DNA of 17,721 bases from a bacterium. GTDB taxonomy: Bacteria; Spirochaetota; Spirochaetia; JABEVK01. The stretch lies in contig JAJXWL010000018.1 in the NCBI GenBank assembly GCA_021781625.1, positions 1 to 17,721 on the forward strand, written 5' to 3'. A program made the position numbers and the translations under genes. The stretch's first letter is position 1. Each line of letters opens with the position of its first letter. Shown here piece by piece: positions 6,819 to 13,727 of this stretch. Below the pieces are notes generated by a model. That model made no database searches, had not been told where the DNA came from, and saw nothing but the letters and a program-made list of their open reading frames with translations.

Positions 6819-9812
6819 ATGAGAGTGGAAATCTGCTACGCCCGCCCGCAACTTGACGGCCGAGGCGCCAAACTTTTGAAAACCTTGAGGTCTTCTGGCC
6901 AATTTTCGACGTTAACCGCGGTCGAAACCCTCGACGTTATTCTTTTAGATCATGCCTATGGTTTAACCGAAGACTCCTTGCGGAGTGTATTTACTGACCC
7001 TGTCGTTCAACTGGGAAGCTGTGACGGGAATGGTCCGAGCTTAAGTCCTTTGCCCGATTGGACCCTTGCTGTGGAAGTTGGCTTTAAAGCCGGTGTCACA
7101 GATCCCGTGGCCATCACCGCAAGGGAAGCCCTGGGGTTTCGCAGTCAGCACGAATGGCCCCACGAAGCCGTTGTCCAAACCGCTGTTTTGTACCTTTTTA
7201 AGTTTTCAGCACCACTTATCGCAGATGAAAGCACCAATTTGGCCGCCAAACTGCACAACCCTTTAATTCAACAAGCCATTGTTTTTGACCGGAAGGCTTG
7301 GGAGCAGGGGCGGCGGTTTCCCGAACTTTACCCTGTCGTGAAAATCACAGCGGGAGAAAAGGCTCAAACCGTTCCCCTGACGGCCTTAGACGAAGCCGCC
7401 CTGCTTCAACTTTCTAAAGAAAGATTGTTAGCCTTGACGAAAGAGGAAATGCGGGCCATTCAAGGCTATTATTTGGACCCCGAAGTTCAAAAAGCCCGCC
7501 GCGAAGCCGGGCTTTCGATCGAACCCACGGATGTGGAGCTCGAAATGTTGGCTCAAACCTGGAGTGAACACTGCAAGCATAAGATTTTTCAGGCGGAAAT
7601 TGCCTACCATGACACGGTCACCGGTGAAATGAGCCAGTTTACCTCCCTGTATTCCACCTTCATCAAACAAACCACTCGGGATTTGACACCTGACCGCCCC
7701 TGGTTAAGGTCGGTGTTTCATGATAATTCGGGGGTTGTGGAATTTGATGAGTCCACCTTGGTCTGTTTTAAAGTAGAAACCCACAATAGTCCCAGTGCCT
7801 TAGATCCTTTCGGGGGCGCCATCACGGGGATTGTTGGCGTGAACCGGGATATTCTCGGCACAGGCAAAGGGGCAAAGCCCATCTTTAATACGAACTTTTT
7901 GTGTTTTGGTGACCCCAGAACTCCCGCTGAGCAAATCCCTGCGGGACTTCTTCCCCCAAAAAAAGTGCTGGAGGGGGTTCACCGGGGTATTGTCGAGGGC
8001 GGCAATCATTCCGGTATCCCCACCGTCGCGGGCGGGTTTCTCTTTGACGAAAGTTATTTAGGGAAACCTCTCGTGTTTTGTGGAACCGGCGGTATTCTCC
8101 CCGCGACCGTTCAGGGCGAAGACGCCACGGTAAAGCACATTGAACCGGGTGATCTCGCGGTCATGCTGGGAGGCCGTGTAGGAAAAGATGGCATCCACGG
8201 CGCCACCTTTTCCTCCTTAGCCTTGGATGAAGCCAGCCCCACCAGTGCGGTTCAAATCGGCGACCCCATCACTCAACGCAAAATGTCAGACTTTTTGTTA
8301 GAGGCCCGAGATTTAGGGCTCTACAAAGGGATTACAGATAATGGGGCGGGCGGGTTGTCGTCGTCTTTTGGCGAAATGGCAGAAACCTCGCGGGGCATTC
8401 GGTTAGACCTTGATCAGTGTCCTTTAAAGTATGCGGGTCTGGCACCTTGGGAAATTCTGGTTTCGGAAAGCCAAGAACGGATGAGTCTCGCCGTAGCCCC
8501 GGAGAAAATCGAAGAGTTTCTTAAACTGGCGCACAAACGAGATGTAGAAGGTGCGGTTGTAGGCCGCTTTACCAGCACGGGTTTTGTTGAAGCTTACTAT
8601 CAAAACACCTTAGTTGCCAAAGTCTCTTTGGACTTTCTCCATGGCGGGTTACCCCGCATGCAGTTAAAAGCCGTGTGGGTACCACCCCAGCGTCAAGAAA
8701 CGCCGTTAGGTGACCCGGGCTCTTTGAAATCTTTGCTTTTAAAAGTTTTAGCTGACCCTGTGGTGGCCAGTAAAGAAAGCCTAGTCCGCCAGTACGATCA
8801 TGAAGTCCAGGCTCGTTCAGTCGTGAAGCCGTTCTGCGGTGAAAAGGCAGATGGACCCACGGACGGCGCTGTCTTACGTATGGTTCCCTGGTCCCCCAAG
8901 GGGTTGACGATTACCCATGGTGTCTGTCCCCGGTATGGCGATACGGATACGTATGCCATGGCCATGAATGCCGTCGATGAGGCCTATCGTGCCCATATTT
9001 CGCTGGGAGGCGACCCCGAGCGGGCCAGTGTCCTCGACAATTTTTGTTGGCCGGACCCGGTCGAGTCGGCTCATACCCCCGATGGACCGTACAAATTGGC
9101 GCAACTCGTTCGTGCTTGCCGAGGCCTTCGTGATGCCTGTCTGGCCTATGGCTTGCCGTTGATTTCTGGTAAAGATTCCATGAAAAATGACGCCGTAATG
9201 AACGGTAAGAAAGTCTCTATTCGCCCGACCTTGCTCATTTCGCTCATGGGTACGATTCCAGATATCGCCAAGGCGTGTACAACGGACTTTTTGGAAGCTG
9301 GTGACTTAATCCTCCTTTTAGGAGAAACGCGGCCGGAGTTAGCTGGCTCGATCACCGAAAAAGTTCTGGGGCGACAGCTTTCGGGGACCCCCACTGTTCA
9401 TCCCCGACGGGCCTTGGCCTACTACAAAATCTTAGCAACAGCCCTAAAACGGGGGTTGATCCGGAGTTCGCACGACTTATCCGATGGCGGCTTAGCAGTG
9501 GCTTTGGCGGAGTCTGCCCTTGGTGGTCGCTGTGGAGCCCAGGTGACCTTGGACGAAATTCCTGGATATTTCTTACATCAGGCCAGTGATGCACAGCTGT
9601 TGTTTAGCGAGAGCCCCTCAAGGTTCTTGTTGAGCATAGCACCAGGAAATTGGGAAGAAGTCCAAAAGCTCTTTAACGGGACCCCACTTTCTGTGATCGG
9701 TGTGGTGACGAGCTCCCCGAAACTAGTCGTAGAAAGTCGGGGAAAGCGCGTGCTGGAAGCCGAGCTCGACGAACTTTTAACAGCCTGGAATACTTTGGCT
9801 GAGTTGGTATGA
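6819..9812 (+). CDS. purL: Phosphoribosylformylglycinamidine synthase, PurS-like domain fused to PurL
   Basis: The 997-residue synthetase catalyses the ATP-dependent FGAR to FGAM step of purine synthesis, using ammonia from PurQ. The N-terminus (1 to about 160) contains two related PurS-like halves (RVEICYARP at 2-10 and LAVEVGFKAGVTDP at 83-96). A linker follows, then DPTDVE-type sequence and SEHCKHK (249-255, with His251). Other landmarks are KVETHNSPSALDPFGGA, GGNHSGIPTVAGGF, NGAGGLSSSFGE, and in the second half GGDPERA and SGKDSMKND (783-791). It is longer than the small Bacillus-type PurL (about 740) and shorter than the large one (about 1,300), because the glutaminase domain is absent and encoded next door. 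ATG 6819 is the only convincing start. purQ follows after seven bases. Confidence 0.93.
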   Translation: MRVEICYARPQLDGRGAKLLKTLRSSGQFSTLTAVETLDVILLDHAYGLTEDSLRSVFTDPVVQLGSCDGNGPSLSPLPDWTLAVEVGFKAGVTDPVAITAREALGFRSQHEWPHEAVVQTAVLYLFKFSAPLIADESTNLAAKLHNPLIQQAIVFDRKAWEQGRRFPELYPVVKITAGEKAQTVPLTALDEAALLQLSKERLLALTKEEMRAIQGYYLDPEVQKARREAGLSIEPTDVELEMLAQTWSEHCKHKIFQAEIAYHDTVTGEMSQFTSLYSTFIKQTTRDLTPDRPWLRSVFHDNSGVVEFDESTLVCFKVETHNSPSALDPFGGAITGIVGVNRDILGTGKGAKPIFNTNFLCFGDPRTPAEQIPAGLLPPKKVLEGVHRGIVEGGNHSGIPTVAGGFLFDESYLGKPLVFCGTGGILPATVQGEDATVKHIEPGDLAVMLGGRVGKDGIHGATFSSLALDEASPTSAVQIGDPITQRKMSDFLLEARDLGLYKGITDNGAGGLSSSFGEMAETSRGIRLDLDQCPLKYAGLAPWEILVSESQERMSLAVAPEKIEEFLKLAHKRDVEGAVVGRFTSTGFVEAYYQNTLVAKVSLDFLHGGLPRMQLKAVWVPPQRQETPLGDPGSLKSLLLKVLADPVVASKESLVRQYDHEVQARSVVKPFCGEKADGPTDGAVLRMVPWSPKGLTITHGVCPRYGDTDTYAMAMNAVDEAYRAHISLGGDPERASVLDNFCWPDPVESAHTPDGPYKLAQLVRACRGLRDACLAYGLPLISGKDSMKNDAVMNGKKVSIRPTLLISLMGTIPDIAKACTTDFLEAGDLILLLGETRPELAGSITEKVLGRQLSGTPTVHPRRALAYYKILATALKRGLIRSSHDLSDGGLAVALAESALGGRCGAQVTLDEIPGYFLHQASDAQLLFSESPSRFLLSIAPGNWEEVQKLFNGTPLSVIGVVTSSPKLVVESRGKRVLEAELDELLTAWNTLAELV

Positions 9813-9819
9813 GGAAAAA

Positions 9820-10560
9820 ATGATATACGTAGGAATTTTAACGGGCTTTGGCATCAATGCGGACATTGAACTAGGGCAAGCCTTCGAGATGGCAGGTGCG
9901 GTTCCGAAATTTTTGCCTTTAACTTCGCTGATCGAGGACTCTTCCTCTTTAGCCGGGGTACAAATTTTGGCTTTTCCGGGCGGGTTTAGCTTTGGGGACC
10001 ACCTAGGGTCAGGACGAGTCTTTGGGCAAATGGTAAAAAGTCGTCTGAAAGAACAAGTTGATGCTCTGATTTCTCGGGGTGGCTTAGTCTTGGGAATCTG
10101 CAATGGCTTTCAAACCCTGGTCAAAATGGGACTATTACCCAACCTCGAAGGAGACTGGAATCCCTCCGTTAGCCTGATCACCAACGATCACGGACTTTTT
10201 CAAGATAAGTGGGTAAAAGTACGTTACAATGACAAAAGTGCGAGCCCTTGGCTCAAAGGGTTGCAAGAGGCAGATTTGCCCATTCGTCACGGGGAAGGTC
10301 GCTTTGTGACGCTCAATGAGCAAGTAAGGAATGAACTGATGAAACGGCAGTTAGTCGCGCTGACGTACGAAAATGAAAATCCCAACGGCTCACAAGACAA
10401 CATTGCCGGAATAACGGACCCCACCGGTAGGGTTTTTGGTCTTATGCCGCATCCTGAAGCTTTTACTTCTAAGTTTTTGCACCCTTTATGGCGCAGAAGA
10501 CGCGAAGTTGGACCTTTGGGGCTTAAAGTTTTTGAAAATGCCGTCGATTATTTGAAATAG
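9820..10560 (+). CDS. purQ: Phosphoribosylformylglycinamidine synthase glutaminase subunit
   Basis: The 246-residue class I glutamine amidotransferase supplies ammonia to the PurL protein encoded immediately upstream. The triad is visible: nucleophile Cys94 in LGICNGFQ, and His211 and Glu213 in MPHPEAF. The oxyanion segment FPGGFSFGDHLGSG (52-65) is typical of PurQ. A GAGG Shine-Dalgarno (9811-9814) overlaps the purL stop, suggesting coupled translation and equal subunit supply. The stop TAG overlaps by one base the GTG start of the following diguanylate cyclase gene. Its length is close to other PurQ proteins. Confidence 0.95.
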   Translation: MIYVGILTGFGINADIELGQAFEMAGAVPKFLPLTSLIEDSSSLAGVQILAFPGGFSFGDHLGSGRVFGQMVKSRLKEQVDALISRGGLVLGICNGFQTLVKMGLLPNLEGDWNPSVSLITNDHGLFQDKWVKVRYNDKSASPWLKGLQEADLPIRHGEGRFVTLNEQVRNELMKRQLVALTYENENPNGSQDNIAGITDPTGRVFGLMPHPEAFTSKFLHPLWRRRREVGPLGLKVFENAVDYLK

Positions 10561-11618
10561 TGGATAAAAATGGCATGAAAAGCGGTGAAGGGCGAAAGGT
10601 AACGAAACAGGATCTCGAAAAAGAAATCTTTGATCTGAAGAACCTTCTTGAGATCAGCAAGAGCCTCACGTCCACCCTTGACTACAATTTTCTCAACGAT
10701 TCTATCCTCTACACCTGTTTAGGCGCCTTAACCGTCATGAAGGCAGCTTTTTTCTCCAAAAAAAGTATTGATTCCATTGATTTCTCGTTGCACCGTGGGT
10801 TTTTGGGCTTTGAAATCGATCATGACCGTGACTACTCGATCCCTGAGAAAAGCGGCTTGATTGAGTATATGAATACGCACTTTCAGTGCCATACCTTGCA
10901 AGACCTTGAAACGGTTTTGCCACCTAGTCCCGAAATAGAGGTGCTTCGCAGTATTGATCCCACCATCATTGTCCCCTTACGAGCCAAGGGGGCTATCAAT
11001 GGGCTTTTGATCCTTGGTGAGAAAATTGGTGGTACGGGCTTTGATGAGCGCGATAAGTCGTATTTGTTGAATATTGGAAGCTTTGCGGCGATTGCTATGT
11101 ACAATGCCTTCTTGTACGACATGACCACTACGGACATGATGACCAAGCTCAAATTGAAACATGTATTTTTCAACACCTTACAAGACCGTGTTCAACGTTG
11201 GGAAAATGGTAAGCCTCCTTTCTGTCTCATCATGTTAGACATTGATCACTTTAAACGACTCAACGATACGTATGGTCATTTGGCCGGGGATGAGGTCTTG
11301 AAAGCTGTGGCTCGCACGTTGTTAGACAATGTGAGAACTATAGATTTAGCGGCTCGTTATGGTGGTGAAGAGTTTATTATTTTGGTTCCTGAAACGGGTT
11401 TGGAACAAGCCTTAGAAGTCGCGGAAAGAATACGGCAAGCGGTCGAAGCCATTCAGGTCCGCTTTAACGATCACAGACTGTCGGTCACCGTTTCGTTAGG
11501 TGTGGCGGAATTTCACCCCACCAAAGATCTGTCGTCTCAGCCTTTTATTGAACGGGTTGACCAGGCGATGTACCGCTCCAAAGAGGCGGGTCGAAACCGC
11601 GTGAGTTTGGCTGACTAA
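10560..11618 (+). CDS. GAF-GGDEF diguanylate cyclase
   Basis: The 352-residue protein makes cyclic di-GMP from two GTP. After a short basic coiled-coil-like segment (about 15-35) there is a GAF-like sensor domain (about 38-190), with the ending DERDKSYLLNIGSFAAIAMYN typical of GAF. The cyclase domain begins TDMMTKLKLKH and carries LIMLDIDHFKRLNDTYGH, an intact active site GGEEF (268-272), and an RxxD product-inhibition site, Arg259 to Asp262, exactly five residues before it. No membrane segment is seen, so it is cytosolic. The start GTG 10560 overlaps the purQ stop. An ATG at 10575 is an alternative, and neither has a strong Shine-Dalgarno. It is probably cotranscribed with purL-purQ. The ligand of the GAF domain is unknown. 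Confidence 0.92.
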   Translation: MDKNGMKSGEGRKVTKQDLEKEIFDLKNLLEISKSLTSTLDYNFLNDSILYTCLGALTVMKAAFFSKKSIDSIDFSLHRGFLGFEIDHDRDYSIPEKSGLIEYMNTHFQCHTLQDLETVLPPSPEIEVLRSIDPTIIVPLRAKGAINGLLILGEKIGGTGFDERDKSYLLNIGSFAAIAMYNAFLYDMTTTDMMTKLKLKHVFFNTLQDRVQRWENGKPPFCLIMLDIDHFKRLNDTYGHLAGDEVLKAVARTLLDNVRTIDLAARYGGEEFIILVPETGLEQALEVAERIRQAVEAIQVRFNDHRLSVTVSLGVAEFHPTKDLSSQPFIERVDQAMYRSKEAGRNRVSLAD

Positions 11619-11630
11619 AAGACATTCAGC

Positions 11631-11659
11631 TTGTAGTTTACAGATTTTTCTCCTAAACT
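11631..11659 (+). promoter_or_regulatory. Candidate promoter of the malic enzyme unit
   Basis: TTGTAG (11631-11636) and TAAACT (11654-11659) are 17 bases apart. The expected start, seven bases past the -10, falls on the A of the ATG at 11666, predicting a leaderless mRNA; there is no Shine-Dalgarno. AGTTTA (11635-11640) and TAAACT form a 6-base inverted repeat over the promoter. Confidence 0.45.
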
Positions 11660-11665
11660 GTCCTT

Positions 11666-13129
11666 ATGCAGGATATTGATCAAGCGTCGTTAGAACTCCA
11701 TGAAAATCTCCGAGGAAAACTCGAGACGATTCCGAAACGTCATGCAGCAAGTTCGGACGATTTGGCACTCTTGTATACACCGGGTGTGGCAGCCCCCTGC
11801 CGCGCCATCGCCAGAAATCCCCAAGATGTTTACCGGTATACGGGAAAAAGCAACTTAGTTGCGGTCATCAGCGATGGGAGTGCCGTCTTAGGTTTGGGAA
11901 ATATTGGCCCTGAAGCTGGGTTGCCTGTCATGGAGGGGAAGTCCCTTCTATTTAAAGATTTTGCTGGCATAGATAGTTTTCCCCTGGTCTTATCAACACA
12001 GGACCCTGACGAAATCGTTCGGGTTGTGCGTGCTTTGGCCCCATCTTTCGGCGGTATTAACCTTGAGGATATTTCTGCACCGCGCTGTTTTTATGTTGAG
12101 AAATCCTTGCAAGAGTCCCTTTCGATTCCTGTTTTTCACGACGATCAGCATGGCACGGCAATCGTTGTTCTCGCAGCACTGATGAATGCCTCTGTTGCCC
12201 TTGATAAGCCCCTTCCGTCTCTTCGAGTGGTAGTCAATGGTGCCGGATCGGCAGGAACGGCAATCTCTCGAATGATCCTCAATGCCGGGGTCACCGATGT
12301 GGTGGTTTGTGACCGCGAAGGAATCATTCAAGAGTCTGCAGAAAACATCTCTTCGGCCATGCGGGATTTAGCTCTTGCCTGTAACCCCCGTCAGCTCCGC
12401 GGGGCGTTACCTGAAGCCTTAACAGGAGCGGACGTTTTTATTGGTGTCAGTGCTCCTCGAGTTTTAAAGCCTGAATGGATTGCTCTCATGGCTCCCCAGC
12501 CGATCGTTTTTGCCCTAGCCAACCCTGACCCTGAAATCCTCCCCGAAGTCGCACTGAAAGCAGGTGCCAAAATTGTGGCTACGGGACGGTCGGACTTTCC
12601 GAATCAAATCAACAATGTTTTGGCCTTTCCAGGAATTTTTCGCGGGGCCTTGGATGTTCAGGCCACAGAAATCAATCAAGAGATGAAACTGGCCGCCGCT
12701 CGGGCGATTGCCGACTTGGTCCCCCCGGAAGAACGTTCCAAGGGCATTGTGGTACCACATCCGTTTCACCCCTCACTTGTTTTTGCGGTCGCTTTAGCCG
12801 TAGCACAAGCGGCTCAGAACTCTGGGGTGGCACAGTTAACCTTATCCCGACCAGACCTCGTTCGCAAGATTCAAGCCAGGTTGGCGAAATCACGTAATTT
12901 CCATAGGCACCGGGAGGTGAAAGAGATGCCTGCTAATCATTATCAAGAAAAAATCGGAGAAGGGTTGGTTCGTCTCGGCGTACTCTCTTCCGTACAGTGC
13001 CAAGAGGTCTTATCTTTGCAAAAATCTGGCGATAAACGTCTCTTCGGCGAAATTGCTTTAGCGAAAGGTTATGTAGACTTTGATACGTTGATTCACTATC
13101 TGCAGAATTCTTCAAAAAGGGAATTGTAA
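11666..13129 (+). CDS. NAD(P)-dependent malic enzyme with C-terminal MshEN-like domain
   Basis: Residues 1 to about 405 are a short bacterial malic enzyme, oxidatively decarboxylating malate to pyruvate. Visible residues are Tyr37 (LLYTPGVA), Lys92 (MEGKSLLFK), metal ligands Glu134/Asp135 (NLEDISAPRCF) and Asp160 (FHDDQHGTA), and the cofactor loop GAGSAG (192-197). The first part resembles the YtsJ/MaeB N-terminal type; no phosphotransacetylase domain follows. A basic linker (about 406-421) leads to 429-480, two repeats of the RLGxxLLxxG...LxxxLxxQ type. Repeat I is 429-452, five residues intervene (KSGDK), and repeat II starts at Arg458. This is the layout of MshEN, a c-di-GMP-binding domain of type II secretion ATPases. 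A perfect Shine-Dalgarno and ATG lie in frame before it. The stop overlaps the next start (TAATG). Confidence 0.9.
   Translation: MQDIDQASLELHENLRGKLETIPKRHAASSDDLALLYTPGVAAPCRAIARNPQDVYRYTGKSNLVAVISDGSAVLGLGNIGPEAGLPVMEGKSLLFKDFAGIDSFPLVLSTQDPDEIVRVVRALAPSFGGINLEDISAPRCFYVEKSLQESLSIPVFHDDQHGTAIVVLAALMNASVALDKPLPSLRVVVNGAGSAGTAISRMILNAGVTDVVVCDREGIIQESAENISSAMRDLALACNPRQLRGALPEALTGADVFIGVSAPRVLKPEWIALMAPQPIVFALANPDPEILPEVALKAGAKIVATGRSDFPNQINNVLAFPGIFRGALDVQATEINQEMKLAAARAIADLVPPEERSKGIVVPHPFHPSLVFAVALAVAQAAQNSGVAQLTLSRPDLVRKIQARLAKSRNFHRHREVKEMPANHYQEKIGEGLVRLGVLSSVQCQEVLSLQKSGDKRLFGEIALAKGYVDFDTLIHYLQNSSKREL
12913..12928 (+). promoter_or_regulatory. Internal Shine-Dalgarno and in-frame ATG inside the malic enzyme gene
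   Basis: GGAGGTGA (12913-12920) is a full-length complement of the 16S 3' end. It stands five bases before the ATG at 12926-12928, which is Met421 of the malic enzyme frame. Initiation here would give a 67-residue protein consisting of the MshEN-like domain alone (12926-13129). The site sits in the linker, where protein constraint on codons should be weak. Confidence 0.5.
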
Positions 13130-13710
13130 TGCTGGTGGAAGCCAAAATTTGGACAGTGGCTAAAACGGATCAAGGGAATGCTGTCTTGGTTAAGCCTTTG
13201 ACAGAAGAAAAGGCTGTTCCCATTTTTATCGGTCCCTTAGAAGCTCAGAATATTTTGTTAGGGCTGGGAGAAGTGGAAATTCCTCGGCCTCTTACCCATG
13301 ATTTGATGCTTCATATGTTGAGGGATCTTAATACCCGTTTGGTAAGAGTCGTCATTCATACCCTTTCGGAAGGAACCTATTACTCCAATTTGGTTTTGGA
13401 ACAAGACGGAAAGTTGTTGGAAATTGATGCTCGCCCTTCGGATGGGTTGGCTTTAGCGGTCAGAACTTCTTGTTCGATTTGGATTGAATCTGAGCTCGTG
13501 CAAGAGGCTGGTATCGAAATTGATCAACTCCAACAAGCTGTTTCTTCTTCAGGAGAATCGGATCCTTCTGAGGTCGTTGAACCAGAGGGAGAACAAATCC
13601 TTGCTAGGCTCAAGGAGCAATTGGAGTCTTTAGTCGCTCAGGAGAATTACGAAGAAGCGGCTCGTGTTCGCGATGAGATCCGCCGTCGTGAAGCACTTGA
13701 AAACGGTTGA
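13129..13710 (+). CDS. Bifunctional nuclease (BFN/DUF151) family protein with C-terminal UVR motif
   Basis: Residues 1 to about 130 match the BFN/DUF151 fold: WTVAKTDQGNAVLVKPLTEEKAVPIFIGPLEAQNI, then PRPLTHDLMLHML, TYYSNLVLEQDG and DARPSDGLALAVR. An acidic linker (about 135-152) connects to 155-190, with LESLVAQENYEEAARVRDEI, the UVR helical hairpin known from UvrB/UvrC. Plant members of the family have reported nuclease activity. The bacterial role is not settled, and UVR suggests contact with a repair or Clp-type partner. The start ATG overlaps the malic enzyme stop by one base, so translation is coupled. The 193-residue length is usual for this two-part form. Confidence 0.88.
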   Translation: MLVEAKIWTVAKTDQGNAVLVKPLTEEKAVPIFIGPLEAQNILLGLGEVEIPRPLTHDLMLHMLRDLNTRLVRVVIHTLSEGTYYSNLVLEQDGKLLEIDARPSDGLALAVRTSCSIWIESELVQEAGIEIDQLQQAVSSSGESDPSEVVEPEGEQILARLKEQLESLVAQENYEEAARVRDEIRRREALENG

Positions 13711-13727
13711 TCGGAGGTTTTTCTTTC

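Noticed and set aside
6496..6819. Minus-strand open frame of 107 codons across the TerB-like gene and the purL gap
   Set aside because: No Shine-Dalgarno and no recognisable composition; the plus-strand gene has both a strong Shine-Dalgarno and family motifs.
9777..10103. Minus-strand open frame of 108 codons over the purL-purQ junction
   Set aside because: It overlaps both conserved genes on the opposite strand and has no family features.
11635..11659. AGTTTA/TAAACT repeat as a terminator for the diguanylate cyclase gene
   Set aside because: It is an A/T-rich 6-base stem with a 13-base loop, too weak for a terminator; promoter overlap explains it better.
11993..12331. Minus-strand open frame of 112 codons inside the malic enzyme
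   Set aside because: It lies antisense to the conserved catalytic and cofactor region, and its product looks random.
13707..13727. TTG start for malQ adding seven residues
   Set aside because: The TTG precedes the GGAGG at 13713-13717, which is correctly spaced for the ATG at 13728; the extra residues are not family-like.
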